DNA from: Nemertoderma westbladi
Taxonomy: Eukaryota > Xenacoelomorpha > Nemertodermatida > Nemertodermatidae
NCBI GenBank assembly: GCA_032718475.1
Contig: JAUCBJ010000906.1
Location: 1 to 64,000, forward strand
DNA length: 64,000 nt
Direction: 5' to 3'
Of the stretch, positions 54,477 through 64,000 are shown piece after piece. Position numbers and translations under genes: made by a program. How positions within the stretch are numbered: position 1 is the stretch's first letter; each line of letters starts with the position of its first letter. Below the pieces are notes generated by a model. That model was not told the origin of the DNA, made no database searches, and saw only the letters and a list, made by a program, of their open reading frames with translations.

Positions 54477-55904
54477 TCATAGTTCAGTGTGTACATTGTA
54501 GTCAGGTTCAATAAATCTACGAACTATCTCAACATAGGTATTTTCATTACCATCTAATTTTTCTTTTAAATTTTGATAATCATCATTAGTATATTCTCTT
54601 GGTGAAACAGCGATTTCATAGATAATATCTTTACCATGTCCATATAATGCCAGAGTATCATCTTGCGGGATATTCAAGGTATATGTAAGCCTATTCACCT
54701 TGTCTTCTAATGCTGCTAGAATATACCAGCTTAGAAGTTCCTCGTTTTCCTCAATATCTCGATACGCTATCAAAAATACCCAGTTCCTTTTCCTAAAGGA
54801 TCCCAAATTTTGTTCTTTTTCATGTCTCGCTAGGCGGATGTGTCGGGCCCAATTTGCCACTCTTGAGTCAGACACATCAAACAGCAGATCACTAGCAAGT
54901 TTCCATGGCACCCATTCTTCATACTCCTCAGGACTGTATTCAGTTTCTCCAAAAACTGCACCATCCACACGAAATATCGTCCCTGCAGAAATCTTCCGTG
55001 TTGCAAAGACCCCAGTAACATTAGAGTCGACTGTAGAATTCCTTAACTCTGTTCCACTTGGCAATGTCTTTAAAACTCTGTCCTCGGTACCCATTGGAAA
55101 CGCATCTCCTTCCAACCAATAGATGCTGTTCAACTTGATGGTTTTGAACTTCCTGTTGACGATTTCATGAATATATCCACGTGGGTTGATAAGTTTTGGA
55201 GCGAAGTCAGCATAAACCTTTGTGGGGGCAATGGGTGGCGGGTCTGAATGACATTCAATATTAAAGCCATTTTCCTCATCAGCTAAACAGTTGTTACTAT
55301 GAATTGCCATCAAATGTTTATCCAATATAATGTTAGCTGAGAACTCTTCCACCAAAGGCAAATTAAAGTTAAAGAATATGGCATAACCAATACCATACCA
55401 GACTTTTAATTCATCACCGACTCTAATTGGTTTATAAGCCAGGTAGTATACATGATTATTATCGAATATAGATATAAGATTTTGTTCTTGCTCAAAATTA
55501 GCTGAGTTAACATAACGGCACCAGTTACTAGTTTCTGGATGTTCTGCATTCAGTGTTACAGTATTGTCTTCATCGGGAAGTTGGTTACTAAACTCCCAGC
55601 TGTACTTGCTCTCTTCATCAGGATTATCCTCATTGTCATAGAGAACTCCACCATATTCAACGAAAGTTCCGACTTCAATGTCAACCTTTGCGAAAACCCC
55701 TAATCCACTATTGGGTATTGTGGATTGCTGGAATTCCAACTGTTCGGGTAAAGTTAATTTATCTCTGTTTTCAACTCCTACCTCGACATCTTTATCTTGT
55801 AGGAATGTTAACTTGGGTATTATTATATTTGTGGTGTTTCCTTGGATACCATCAGATGAAATAAAATATAGCATAAGAACTAAAAATGCAGCTGTTTTAG
55901 TCAT
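54477..55904 (-). CDS. Secretory-pathway protein with two PR/SET-like domains (475 aa)
   Basis: A single open exon. An in-frame TGA upstream makes the ATG at 55904 the natural start. Residues 1-19 (MTKTAAFLVLMLYFISSDG) look like a signal peptide. PR/SET 1 spans about 56-173: GLGVFAKVDIEVGTFVEYGG, NWCRYVNSANFEQEQNL, VYYLAYKPIRVGDELKVWYG. PR/SET 2 spans about 275-395: GVFATRKISAGTIFRVDG, NWARHIRLARHEKEQNL, FLIAYRDIEENEELLSWY. NW-RY and GDEL-VWYG are PRDM-type; the classical NHSC motif is absent. Each domain is followed by a similar tail (YIHEIVNRKF; IIYEIAVSPREY), suggesting internal duplication. No zinc fingers are present. PRDM proteins are nuclear chromatin methyltransferases, so a secreted form is unexpected and catalysis is unproven. 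Confidence 0.85.
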   Translation of the reverse strand: MTKTAAFLVLMLYFISSDGIQGNTTNIIIPKLTFLQDKDVEVGVENRDKLTLPEQLEFQQSTIPNSGLGVFAKVDIEVGTFVEYGGVLYDNEDNPDEESKYSWEFSNQLPDEDNTVTLNAEHPETSNWCRYVNSANFEQEQNLISIFDNNHVYYLAYKPIRVGDELKVWYGIGYAIFFNFNLPLVEEFSANIILDKHLMAIHSNNCLADEENGFNIECHSDPPPIAPTKVYADFAPKLINPRGYIHEIVNRKFKTIKLNSIYWLEGDAFPMGTEDRVLKTLPSGTELRNSTVDSNVTGVFATRKISAGTIFRVDGAVFGETEYSPEEYEEWVPWKLASDLLFDVSDSRVANWARHIRLARHEKEQNLGSFRKRNWVFLIAYRDIEENEELLSWYILAALEDKVNRLTYTLNIPQDDTLALYGHGKDIIYEIAVSPREYTNDDYQNLKEKLDGNENTYVEIVRRFIEPDYNVHTEL

Positions 55905-55967
55905 TTTGTCTGTCACAAACCGAATTGTACGTTTTCTTCTTCAATTGATTAAATGATATATTTCTTG

Positions 55968-55981
55968 ATATATATATATAA
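55968..55981 (-). promoter_or_regulatory. Possible TATA region of PR/SET gene
   Basis: An alternating TATATATATATA run about 65-77 bp upstream of the ATG on the minus strand. The position would suit a start of transcription near 55940. It may equally be a simple repeat. Confidence 0.25.
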
Positions 55982-56254
55982 TCAGCAAGATTAAAGTGAA
56001 TTATATAATAGATACCTTAAATATTCGTACTCTTAAAAATCTTATACCATACTTCGTATTCGTACCCCTACTTAAAGATTACTACACAACACATGTATGG
56101 TAATTAATGCACACTTCTCTGAATCGACCAATTCCTATATAATTTTGGTAAAACTTATGTGAATGGGCATATATTTGGTGGGGATGGACAAGTAATATCC
56201 TCATATGAAACAGACCAATTCCGAAACCACATAATACACAAACTACGGTGTATG

Positions 56255-56425
56255 GGCAATCCCGACCCGGACAATCCCGACCCGGACAATTCCGACCCGG
56301 ATAATTGCGACCCGGACAATTGCGACCCGGACAATTCCGACCCGGACAATTGCGACCCGGACAATTGCGACCCGGACAATTGCGACCCGGAGAATTCTGA
56401 CCCGCACAATTCTGACACGCACAAT
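56255..56425 (+). repeat. 15-bp minisatellite, about 11 copies
   Basis: Units of CGACCCGGACAATTC/G run from about 56260, with drifting copies (CCGCACAATTCTGA) at the right edge and inverted GTCGGAATTGTCC at 56465-56490. Because 15 is a multiple of three, ORFs encoding Asp-Pro-Asp-Asn repeats (plus) or Gly-Ser-Gln/Glu-Leu-Ser repeats (minus) appear. They are not supported as genes. Confidence 0.9.
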
Positions 56426-57409
56426 TCCGACCCATTCAGAGATCGAAGAAATTTTCATGGGTCAGAATTGTCCAGGTCGGAATTGTCCCGACACCGGTCC
56501 TAATATTGACTACCAATATAATAAAGCCTACCAATATTTCATGATCCCGGACATACTATTAATGGTTGACCATGCTTTGTGTATGAGGAGGTGTTCTACA
56601 GAACTTGATATCCATGCATTACCTGATCCATCCACCAAGTTACTTTTATCGATCAGTGTTCTTGATAGAATCAATTTGCTATCAAGAAAGAGTAAGATTT
56701 TCTTGATATTAACAAAAAAATTTCCAGTGAAGTAAAAATCTGTAACATATCATATTTCATTGGTGGAGTTTTTAACCGTTTAACGCCCACCCCTACTTCC
56801 CCATGTCAAAAATGTTTCATATTTTGGAAACTAACTCCAAATGGCCCAATAAAAAACTTTACTTTTACACTTTTGCAAAAAAAGTGTTTGTTCAGAAGTT
56901 ACAGCTATGTTCCATTTAAGGTGCGTTGGGCATTAGAGCACATATTTTTTTCTAAATTTTTTGGAAAGGCATTCTCCACAAACTCTATACTTTATAACAC
57001 AAACTTTATAAGTTCTTACATAAATTATATAGGACCCCATTGATTGTTCAGAAGGTACTGCTGTTAGTTAGGCTATTCAGTTACAGTATGGATAAGCAGG
57101 TCATCGGCTTACTGATATAAACTAACTGGAAAAAAGTTACTGTTCTTAAGAAAGGTTCCGGTAGCCGTTTATCAGATGATGTATACCGGGATGTTCTGTC
57201 AGATTTACTTTCGGTTTATCGAGTTCCGTTTATAGGCCTATAGGTATATGCGTAATGCCTTACCTCTAGAGTGGCCCTACACGTGCAATGTAAACATACT
57301 ACATAGACTAGGCCTATCAAGTTATCGACTATTGTATCAAGAAGTACATTGTGCACAAAAGTACTGTGCAAAGTACTGCTGTTCCGATATACTGATGCTG
57401 ATCCTTATA

Positions 57410-57614
57410 GGCCGCGTTCACACTACCGAGTCAAAGTCAAAGTCAAAAGACAAAATGTAAAAAAAATAACAAGAAATTAATTTTTTTTAGAACGCCATTA
57501 TGTATTATATTAGGCCTATATAATGTATTATTATTTATTTTTGCTAGCTAGCTAGCTATATTTATTTTCTTTTGAGTTTGACTTTGACTTTGACTCGGTA
57601 GTGTGAACGCGGCC
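57410..57614. mobile_element. MITE, 205 bp, Harbinger-like termini
   Basis: GGCCGCGTTCACACTACCGA at 57410 is mirrored at 57595-57614, followed inward by GTCAAAGTCAAAGTC and its complement. TTATA stands on both sides (57405-57409 and 57615-57619), so a 3-5 bp target duplication is plausible. GGCC/GGGC-CGTTCACAC ends are common among PIF/Harbinger MITEs. It does not code. Confidence 0.75.
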
Positions 57615-57679
57615 TTATACTGTTATTGGATGGATCAATAAAGGTCCGTGCCATAATTGCATGCCTGCCAGACCTGCAG

Positions 57680-58140
57680 GACTCATAGATAGAAAATGCT
57701 CTCCTCCGCTCCTGCTTGCCCGAAGGTCGTCTTCGCCCTGCGCTGTTGCCCTCCATCTCTGGTAGTGCAGTATTCCTTGGAATTCGACCTCATCATGCGT
57801 GACTCCTTGTCTGAACTGGTCGGAGGTTCGCTCTCCGACTGGCCATACAACAAGGCATGCCTTCCAACCGCTATGGGAGGTCTAGGCCTGCGCAAGGCAA
57901 CTGACCATGCACCAGCTACATATGTAGACTCCGTTTGCAAAGCTGGACCCCTTGTTTCCCTCATCCTTGGCCACCAACCAGCCAACCCACACCTAAATCC
58001 TGCCCTAACCTCCCTGTCCACATTTGCAGAGGAAACCGAGAGGATATCAACCCCCGCTCTTCCTGTCCCCACCACCCAGGAAACCTGGACATGCCCTCAC
58101 TGAGGCCGGGAGCGTAAGAGCGTGGCCCACGCCGAGGAGT
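57680..58140 (+). pseudogene. LINE RT C-terminal fragment
   Basis: The frame from 57696 reads CPKVVFALRCCPP, then EFDLIMRDSLSELVGGSLSD, LPTAMGGLGLRKATDHAPA and LVSLILGHQP. LP-x-x-x-GGLGLR-x-A-x-x-HAPA-(F/Y) is a conserved feature of the C-terminal region of several retrotransposon polyproteins. The piece is GC-richer than its surroundings and has no RT core nearby. It ends in a frame change near 58100. Confidence 0.6.
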
Positions 58141-59213
58141 GTCACAGCTCCGGGGTCGGGTTCACCCCATTCGTTTCTGCTGTCTCTTCGTTTGTTCTTA
58201 TATATATAATCTTATTAATTAATAAAAAATATTGTTACATTGAAAAAAAAATACTATTACGAACTAGCTAAAAAAATATACTGATCTACACTGTGTTCTG
58301 CTGTACCTAGGCCTTGACTGTACCTACAGACCTATGCAATATACTGTACAGTACACTCGACAATCGAGTTATGTTCTTCACATTTCCACTGGTCATTTGG
58401 ACAACTTGTAGACATTTTTTCAAAGTTGATCAAAATTATGTCAAGAAAATGCAATTTATGTCAGGTCAGGTTAAGTCAGGTCTAGAATGTGGACTGTATG
58501 ACAGCTAAACGAGGTAAAATGATGCGTAATAGCAACATAATTGTACAGTAAATATAACTGTTAGTACTGTATATGAAGCAATTTTCAAAAAAAAAGTTTA
58601 AAAAAATGTGTTTGAAGTCCCAACGCACCTTAAATGGAACATTTCACTTTGCTGCAGTATTAAACATTGTTAAATAAAAATTTGAAAGCTAAAACTGATA
58701 AAAATTATTAACATAGCATTCAGGCCAACAGGAACGCTGATTTTCGAAAAATTTTGACCACCCCACATCTCATAATTTTAAGATTCAAAAAGAAACCTAA
58801 ATTTTTCAAAAATGGCACAGTTCAACAGATAATTTCAGGTTTTGAAATTGATAAAATTTGGTCAAGTAAGGTGTCATTATGTGACGAAACATGTAATGTA
58901 CTCATATAAAAAAAAATCACGTTTTTTTTCAAAGCAGCAGCCCATATACCATGTTCCATTTAAGGTGCAATGGGCGTTAAACGGAATTCAACTGCAAACT
59001 TGTTGTAACGGTCACAGTGACCGATGATGGCATCATCAATCTTATTATCGTTTTCCGAGATATCGAGTCCTCAGAATGAAGTAAGTTGTTCTCCATGACA
59101 TTAAGGGTCCTCAAATAGATAAGATATTTTATGAGCAAGACTATTTTAGCCTGGTTATTGACGTATATAGACGAAATCATACCCACAACAAATAACAATA
59201 ATAATCTTGAACA

Positions 59214-59465
59214 CACAGAAAACAGCAACCCAAATTGAACATACAGTAAACAGCAACCAAAATTGAACACACAGTAAACGGCAACCCAAATTGAACACAC
59301 AGTAAACAGCAACCCAAATTGAACACACAGTAAACAGCAACCCAAATTGAACACACAGTAAACAGCAACCCAAATTGAACACACAGTAAACAGCAACCCA
59401 AATTGAACACACAGTAAACAGCAACCCAAATTGAACACACAGTAAACAGCAACCCAAATTGAACA
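59214..59465 (+). repeat. 28-bp minisatellite, about 9 copies
   Basis: The unit is CAACCCAAATTGAACACACA followed by GTAAACAG. As 28 is not a multiple of three, the same repeat is read in all three frames in turn. This gives minus-strand ORFs with a 28-residue period rich in Cys, Val and Leu (LLFTVCSIWVAVYCV). These are not genes. Confidence 0.95.
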
Positions 59466-59469
59466 GCTG

Positions 59470-60480
59470 TTAAAAAAAGTTAAATCAATCCTGCAATCAA
59501 ACAATGATGGCACTAAGGACCAAGCATTGTTTCAATTGCAGTTATATTTTTAATATATTACACCCAGCAGTGTAACTATATTTTTCATCTAAAGAAACCT
59601 ACTCAAACTTAGCCACCTTTGAGAAGTAGGATAAATTCCTTGGGCGACTACAGAATTGTTAAATGGCGGGAGACAATTGCCAAAGTTTCAGAAAAATTAC
59701 AGAACAAATTAAGCCAATTCAGCATTGTCTAAGCAACAATATATTACTAAAGACGGAATTAATTAATGTACAGGTTGCTGTATATACCTACTTACTGGTG
59801 TGCATCATGACATGCAGAAACTAATCATGGATCGCTTGGAAGCGTCAGAATCCATTAATGCTAAACATTGTTTGACTACAGTATTGAGACAGACATTTAG
59901 ATAGACGATATTTAAATTTATGAGGTTGAAAAGGCCTCCAAAAATATCATAAATTATAAATACTGTGGAATTAATGAAGTACTCGTTTTCAAAATGATGG
60001 AGTGCCTTGAGATGAACTTTAATGTACTCAGGGATATTATAGTCCCTGTCACAGTTCGGCTTAACATCAGACAATTTGAATCCGAATTGAAAAAAAAAAT
60101 TTCAGACAAAATTTGAATGCTATCCAAGATCGGCCCACATCAAATTGTCTATATTTTTAAAAGAAGATACACAATCAAGCGGGGAATATTGAAATTGATA
60201 TCTTAATTAATAGTAAAATAATTAGAAATATGGAACTGCAAAGAAATCAAAATTGAAGAAATGACATACAAATAGATATATATATTCACAAAATGAAATA
60301 ATAATAATTAACTAAAAATATTAAATTTGTTACAGGATGGACAACACTATGTTATAATTTCCATCAGAGTAAAGAATACATAAAAATAAAAACAAATATT
60401 AACATTTAACAGATAAAAATTAAGATGTAAACCAATTAAATAAAAAGATATGTGAAATAATACATTTAAATTATTCTACA
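59470..60480. other. No gene recognised
   Basis: AT-rich sequence. The 89-codon minus-strand stretch at 60074-59805 has no recognised motif. Confidence 0.5.
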
Positions 60481-60504
60481 CCCCCCCCCCCCCCCCCCCC
60501 CCCC
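60481..60504 (+). repeat. Poly(C) tract
   Basis: Twenty-four consecutive C between TTCTACA and AAGACAATTG. Confidence 0.9.
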
Positions 60505-60539
60505 AAGACAATTGCAAACCCTATTTAATTTAATTAATT

Positions 60540-60830
60540 TAGCGTATCGCTAGCTGCACTGGTGAAGGACACAAAGGCGGTGCCGGCAGCTGGCGCCACA
60601 GTATTTGCATACACAACTATCTGTAAGGGGGTAGAACGGTGTTGTGCTGCTGCACTTTATCATGGAAACCGTAGGAAGTCATTCTCGTTGCTACGTGGCG
60701 ATATCTCTGCCTTTGTTTACTCCATGCAGTGGACTTTAACTTCGTAGTATACGTCCGTGACAAAGTTATCCGGCCGATCGATCTGAGCGAGACCTCCACC
60801 CAGTTTCAACGGTAACGAGAGTTTTTGCGT
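60540..60830. other. CpG-rich patch, function unknown
   Basis: More GC- and CpG-rich than its surroundings (GGTGCCGGCAGCTGGCGCC, GTTATCCGGCCGATCGATC). Open frames of about 60 codons exist on both strands but lack motifs. It could be a promoter or a fragment of an unrecognised gene or mobile element. Confidence 0.3.
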
Positions 60831-61090
60831 TTCAACATGTTTGCTGAATGAGAGCGATGACGTCATATTTTTCCCAAATACTCATTCATTTATAACAGAA
60901 ACTAACTGTCTAAATGTAAATACCCCCCTTTCAAAATTATATCACTTTTGCAATTTTAACAAATTTCCCTCCAATTTTCTTTGTAAAATTTTTCAATTCG
61001 GCGGTAAATCCTATTTGGGCCGATTTGTATGTACGAAAATAATATTTTAGTCCCGAAAATAATTAAATTTCAATTATGTTCCAATTTGTC

Positions 61091-61116
61091 CGAAGTAGAC
61101 CGGCAGGTCTACTTCG
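61091..61116. repeat. Perfect hairpin beside foldback-like element 3
   Basis: CGAAGTAGACC - GGCA - GGTCTACTTCG: a perfect 11-bp stem with a 4-nt loop, one base before the left arm starts at 61118. Confidence 0.85.
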
Positions 61117-61394
61117 GGCCACGCAAACAGGAAGTTACGCAAACGAGACCTAACGCAAGCAGGAAGTTACGCAAACGAGACCTAACGCAAGCAGGAAGTT
61201 ACGCAAACGAGACCTAACGCAAACAGGACGTTATGCAAACAGGACGTTTAACAAACAACTCTTAATTTTGACGTGTTTGCATAATGGTCCTCCCCACCTA
61301 CAGTAGGCCCTAACAGTCTACTGGGTGAGTTAGTCTATATTACACCATACCAGTTCCACCGCAGTTTTTCTTGAATCTTAATATTACTATTAGA

Positions 61395-61535
61395 AAGCTG
61401 GCCATATGAAAGGATACCAAATTACCGGATACCTACCTGAATTTCATCGTAAAATGGCTGAGATATGTGAATTTAAAAGTTGGATGCGCTCTCACATCTG
61501 CGCGAGGCTATTTTATTCTATTTAATAAATACCAT
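61395..61535 (+). repeat. Dispersed repeat family R1, copy 3
   Basis: AGAAAGCTGGCCATATGAAA, CTGAATTTCATCGTAAAATG, GCTGAGATATGTG and GCTATTTTATTCTATTTAAT match the family. It lies inside foldback-like element 3. Confidence 0.7.
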
Positions 61536-61654
61536 TTATTATGGACCATTATGTTTTGAATAGCTACGTAGTAGTGTGAATAAAGATGTAATGCATTGTT
61601 GCCCAGCTAATGGAATGCTGAATGGCATAAACAAATTGTTCCAAAATAATATGG

Positions 61655-61800
61655 TGTATTTATTAAATAGAATAAAACAGCCGGCCTCACGCAGTTGCAA
61701 AGCCATGCAACATTCGAAATGTCCATATCTCATCTATTTCACAACCAAATTCAAATCATATTTGGAATCCTTTCACGGCCGGCAAAGGATTTAAAAAGTA
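61655..61800 (-). repeat. Dispersed repeat family R1, copy 4 (inverted)
   Basis: The minus orientation shows GGCCGTGAAAGGATTCCAAA, TTTGAATTTGGTTGTGAAAT and TGTTTTATTCTATTTAATAA. With copy 3 it forms an imperfect palindrome around a spacer of about 120 bp. Confidence 0.7.
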
Positions 61801-62385
61801 ACGTCCCAGCAGAAGCTGGACCCGCAGACACAGGCCCTACCGTATCCACCACTCAACATGTTTTGCTTCAATTATAAATTGATATTAAACATAAACTTAT
61901 AAGTTATCAACATAAAGTTATCAACATTTCAGGCGAAAATTGACCCGTTTGCGAAACGTCGTGTTTGGGTTAATCCTACAACGCCTTGTTTGCGAAACGT
62001 CCAGTTTGTGTCAAGTCCAACTTTCTATGGGGTTTGAGTAACGTCCTGATTGCTTAAGGTCCAATTTGCGTAACGTCCTGTTTTCTTAAGGTCCAGTTTG
62101 CGTAACATCCTGTTTGCAATATGTCTCGTTTGCGAAACTTCCAGTTATGTAAAGTTTCACTCCATATTTGTTATGTAACGCCCTGTTTGCGTGGCGTCAG
62201 CTCGCCTGGCCAAGAGAGGACTCGTGAGCCACCAACTGTTATATCTATCAGTATGGTATGGAACGATGTGCCCTACATGCACATGCACACTCCGTCAATA
62301 TAAGAGTGTGTATTATTTATATTATCAAATATGGATGGTGATCCATATCATTAGAAATTGGTTTTATGGTTTTATTAAATAATCA

Positions 62386-63681
62386 CTACTAGGATCGGCA
62401 TGCTGCATTGCAGCTGCATTTTTAAGAATGCTGTGCCGGCTTATCGACAAAATTGCACCGCCACAACTCCCTATCACCCATGACATTTGCTAGATCATCC
62501 GCATCTTCAAGGCCAGTGTCCATTAAGATGCGTCTCAAGAAAGTCATGGGCTGTCCACCATGCTTATTCACTCCATGAGGCTGCCAAAGTACAAGATTAT
62601 GCACTGGCTGGTCCTCACGGCGAAAGCAATGTCCTGCAAAGTGGAGGCGATTTTGTTCTAGTGTCAAGCTTGGTGGAACCAATGAGACACCTCCAATGTT
62701 ATATAGTGTCTGGTTGGAGATGTGTGCATTGTACTTGACACAATGAACACGGCGTAGTATTCTTGTGAATGTGCCATCCAAAAATTTGGTGTCCTCAGCA
62801 GTTAGAGCCCAGCATGGACTCCCATAGAGGAGTACTGGAACTACTGCTGCTCTAAATAATCGGACCTTAAGTTTCCGATTAATTCTCGGTGACTTCCAAA
62901 TCCTGGAAAGCCTATTCAAGGCTGCCCATGCCTTTCCCTTACGTATCACCTGACTTCCGGATCCATGATCCCAGGTAACAGAAGTCTTCCACATGCTCAA
63001 GCATACCATCTTTTGAGCTTATGCTCATCCGATCAGAGACTTGCTGAGGACTTTCAAAGTTAACTGTAAAAATTGTGGTCTTTCTGGAGTTAATAAAAAG
63101 AATAACACTAGAAGCAGCATGTTCTAATGAGCTGAGGAGCCGTTGGGCTCCCTCTAGTGATTCTGAGAGTACTCCTAAGTCATCAGCAAAGTCTAGATCA
63201 GTTAGGTACTTGGCAGGATTTCCTCGACTTCTGGAGCCAGTAGGTGGAGTTATCATCACCCCATCATCATTATGATGATCTAAGGACATGCGTAGAACAT
63301 AGTCAACAACAATTATGAACAAGAATGGTGCTAGTGTGTCTCCCTGGATGACGCCCCATAACACTTCAAATGGTTCTGTCACCGTCAACAGTAGACACAA
63401 ATGTTGTCGAACCATCGTATACTGATCTGATTGCTGCAATAATTTCATAAGGAATCCCATATAATGAAAGTATGCTGAACATACGTGAGCGAGAGACTGA
63501 ATCAAAGGCCTTGAAGAAGTCAACAAAGATAACAGCCAGATGCCTGTCTTTCTTTTTTGATAATTCTTCAATTATCCTTCTAAGTGCCAAAATGGGCTCC
63601 ATGGTCCCACGACCTTTACGGAACCCATTCTGATTTCCACGGAGCAGTCTCTCAATGGGATCCCTGATGCGATTTAATAGA
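62386..63681 (-). mobile_element. 5'-truncated LINE copy with 23-bp TSD
   Basis: Same family as the 37, 39 and 53 kb copies, and the longest. It starts with RT motif NQNGFRKGRG and includes catalytic FVDFFKAFDSVSRSR (motif A), which the others lack. Direct repeats TTTATGGTTTTATTAAATAA-TCA at 62363-62385 and 63682-63704 flank it, a hallmark of target-primed reverse transcription. The 3' end is CCGATCCTAGTAG. A 2-bp deletion near 63380 and a deletion of about 11 bp near 62945 shift the frame, so it is dead. Confidence 0.95.
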
Positions 63682-63704
63682 TTTATGGTTTTATTAAATA
63701 ATCA

Positions 63705-64000
63705 GCTTACATTCCAAACCTGGCACTACATGATAAACAAAATATTATTATTATGTTTGAACAACAACTCTTAATTAACTTCTAATCAGATTAAAAATAG
63801 GATTTAAGTAGCTTTTAATATTATTTACATTAATACATTTAATATTATAGAGATAAAGCAAAATGAGTTATATGACCATATCAAACTATTATGAACTCCT
63901 ACTATATCGCAGGGCTAATTAGCATTACCAGCATGGCACCACCATACGATTTAAAGTATGTGGCATGTAGATTCAATTCTATTTATTAATTCTCATGCCT
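63705..64000. other. No gene recognised
   Basis: AT-rich sequence to the window end with no motif or repeat that I recognise. Confidence 0.5.

Larger units (their letters stand above)
56777..58982. mobile_element. Possible composite element with 14-bp TIRs
   Basis: CCGTTTAACGCCCA at 56777 is mirrored by TGGGCGTTAAACGG ending at 58982. Subterminally, GTTCCATTTAAGGTGC occurs at about 56920 and 58950, and inverted at about 58630. The interior contains the Harbinger-like MITE and a LINE fragment. No target duplication is evident, so the unit may be coincidental. Confidence 0.35.
61118..62195. mobile_element. Foldback-like element 3 with tandem-unit arms
   Basis: The left arm (61118-61256) has alternating units ACGCAAACAGGAAGTT and ACGCAAACGAGACCTA. 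The right arm (about 61930-62195) has the inverse, such as TTTGCGTAACGTCCTG and TTTGCGAAACGTCC. The ends GCCACGCAAACAGG / CCTGTTTGCGTGGC form a 14-bp near-perfect TIR. The centre contains two oppositely oriented copies of dispersed repeat R1. No transposase and no clear target duplication are seen. Confidence 0.7.

Noticed and set aside
54700-55122. Plus-strand 140-codon ORF inside the PR/SET gene
   Set aside because: Antisense to a well-supported domain-bearing frame.
56155-56503. Asp-Pro-Asn and Gly-Ser-Leu repeat ORFs
   Set aside because: Generated by the 15-bp minisatellite on both strands; no start context or flanking domain.
58977-59513. Cys/Val/Leu-rich 178-codon ORF resembling a membrane protein
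   Set aside because: The 28-bp repeat read through three frames; hydrophobicity is a by-product.

Overview
The window is non-coding-rich, AT-rich DNA from an animal nuclear genome, most likely a marine invertebrate; I cannot name the phylum. The evidence is exons with consensus splice sites, at least eight non-LTR retrotransposon remnants from several families, a Penelope-like GIY-YIG fragment, Helitron-like, Tc1/mariner-like, hAT-like and foldback-like DNA transposons, a SINE tail, and large minisatellites. Nothing suggests a bacterial, organellar or viral genome.

Only two host genes can be argued for. (1) On the minus strand, two exons (7296-7155 and 6313-5507) encode part of a major-facilitator transporter resembling SLC18B1; both ends of the gene are missing. 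The splice donor of its first visible exon is tandemly duplicated. (2) On the minus strand, 55904-54477 is an intact single-exon gene for a 475-residue protein with a predicted signal peptide and two PR/SET-like domains, an unusual architecture. A short acidic ORF at 52122-52460 is a weaker candidate.

Layout. 0-3.1 kb: decayed minus-strand LINE split by a foldback-like element with an 8-bp target duplication. 3.3-4.8 kb: long-TIR element with a broken hAT-like transposase. 5-7.3 kb: SLC18B1-like exons. 8.5-10.3 kb: 5'-truncated LINE with three nonsense codons. 11-22 kb: Helitron-like repeats, a DDE-like transposase pseudogene (15.6-17.0 kb) and a Penelope-like fragment. 22.6-26.9 kb: mariner-like element split by a LINE. 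27-36.7 kb: a foldback MITE, small LINE pieces, hairpins, a degenerate tRNA-like sequence and much unassigned AT-rich DNA. 36.8-41 kb: a 77-bp satellite in which an RT fragment was trapped and amplified as a 1,759-bp duplication. 41-43 kb: SINE tail, a dispersed repeat and a second foldback-like element. 43.29-49.16 kb: a 45-bp minisatellite of 134 units. 50-54.2 kb: unassigned DNA, hypothetical ORFs and another LINE copy. 54.4-56 kb: PR/SET gene. 56.2-62.2 kb: minisatellites, a Harbinger-like MITE, a LINE fragment and a third foldback-like element. 62.4-63.7 kb: a LINE copy with a 23-bp target-site duplication.

The genes do not form a pathway. The window mainly records nested insertion followed by local tandem amplification. 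The recurring less ordinary theme is inverted-repeat elements whose arms are built of short tandem units.
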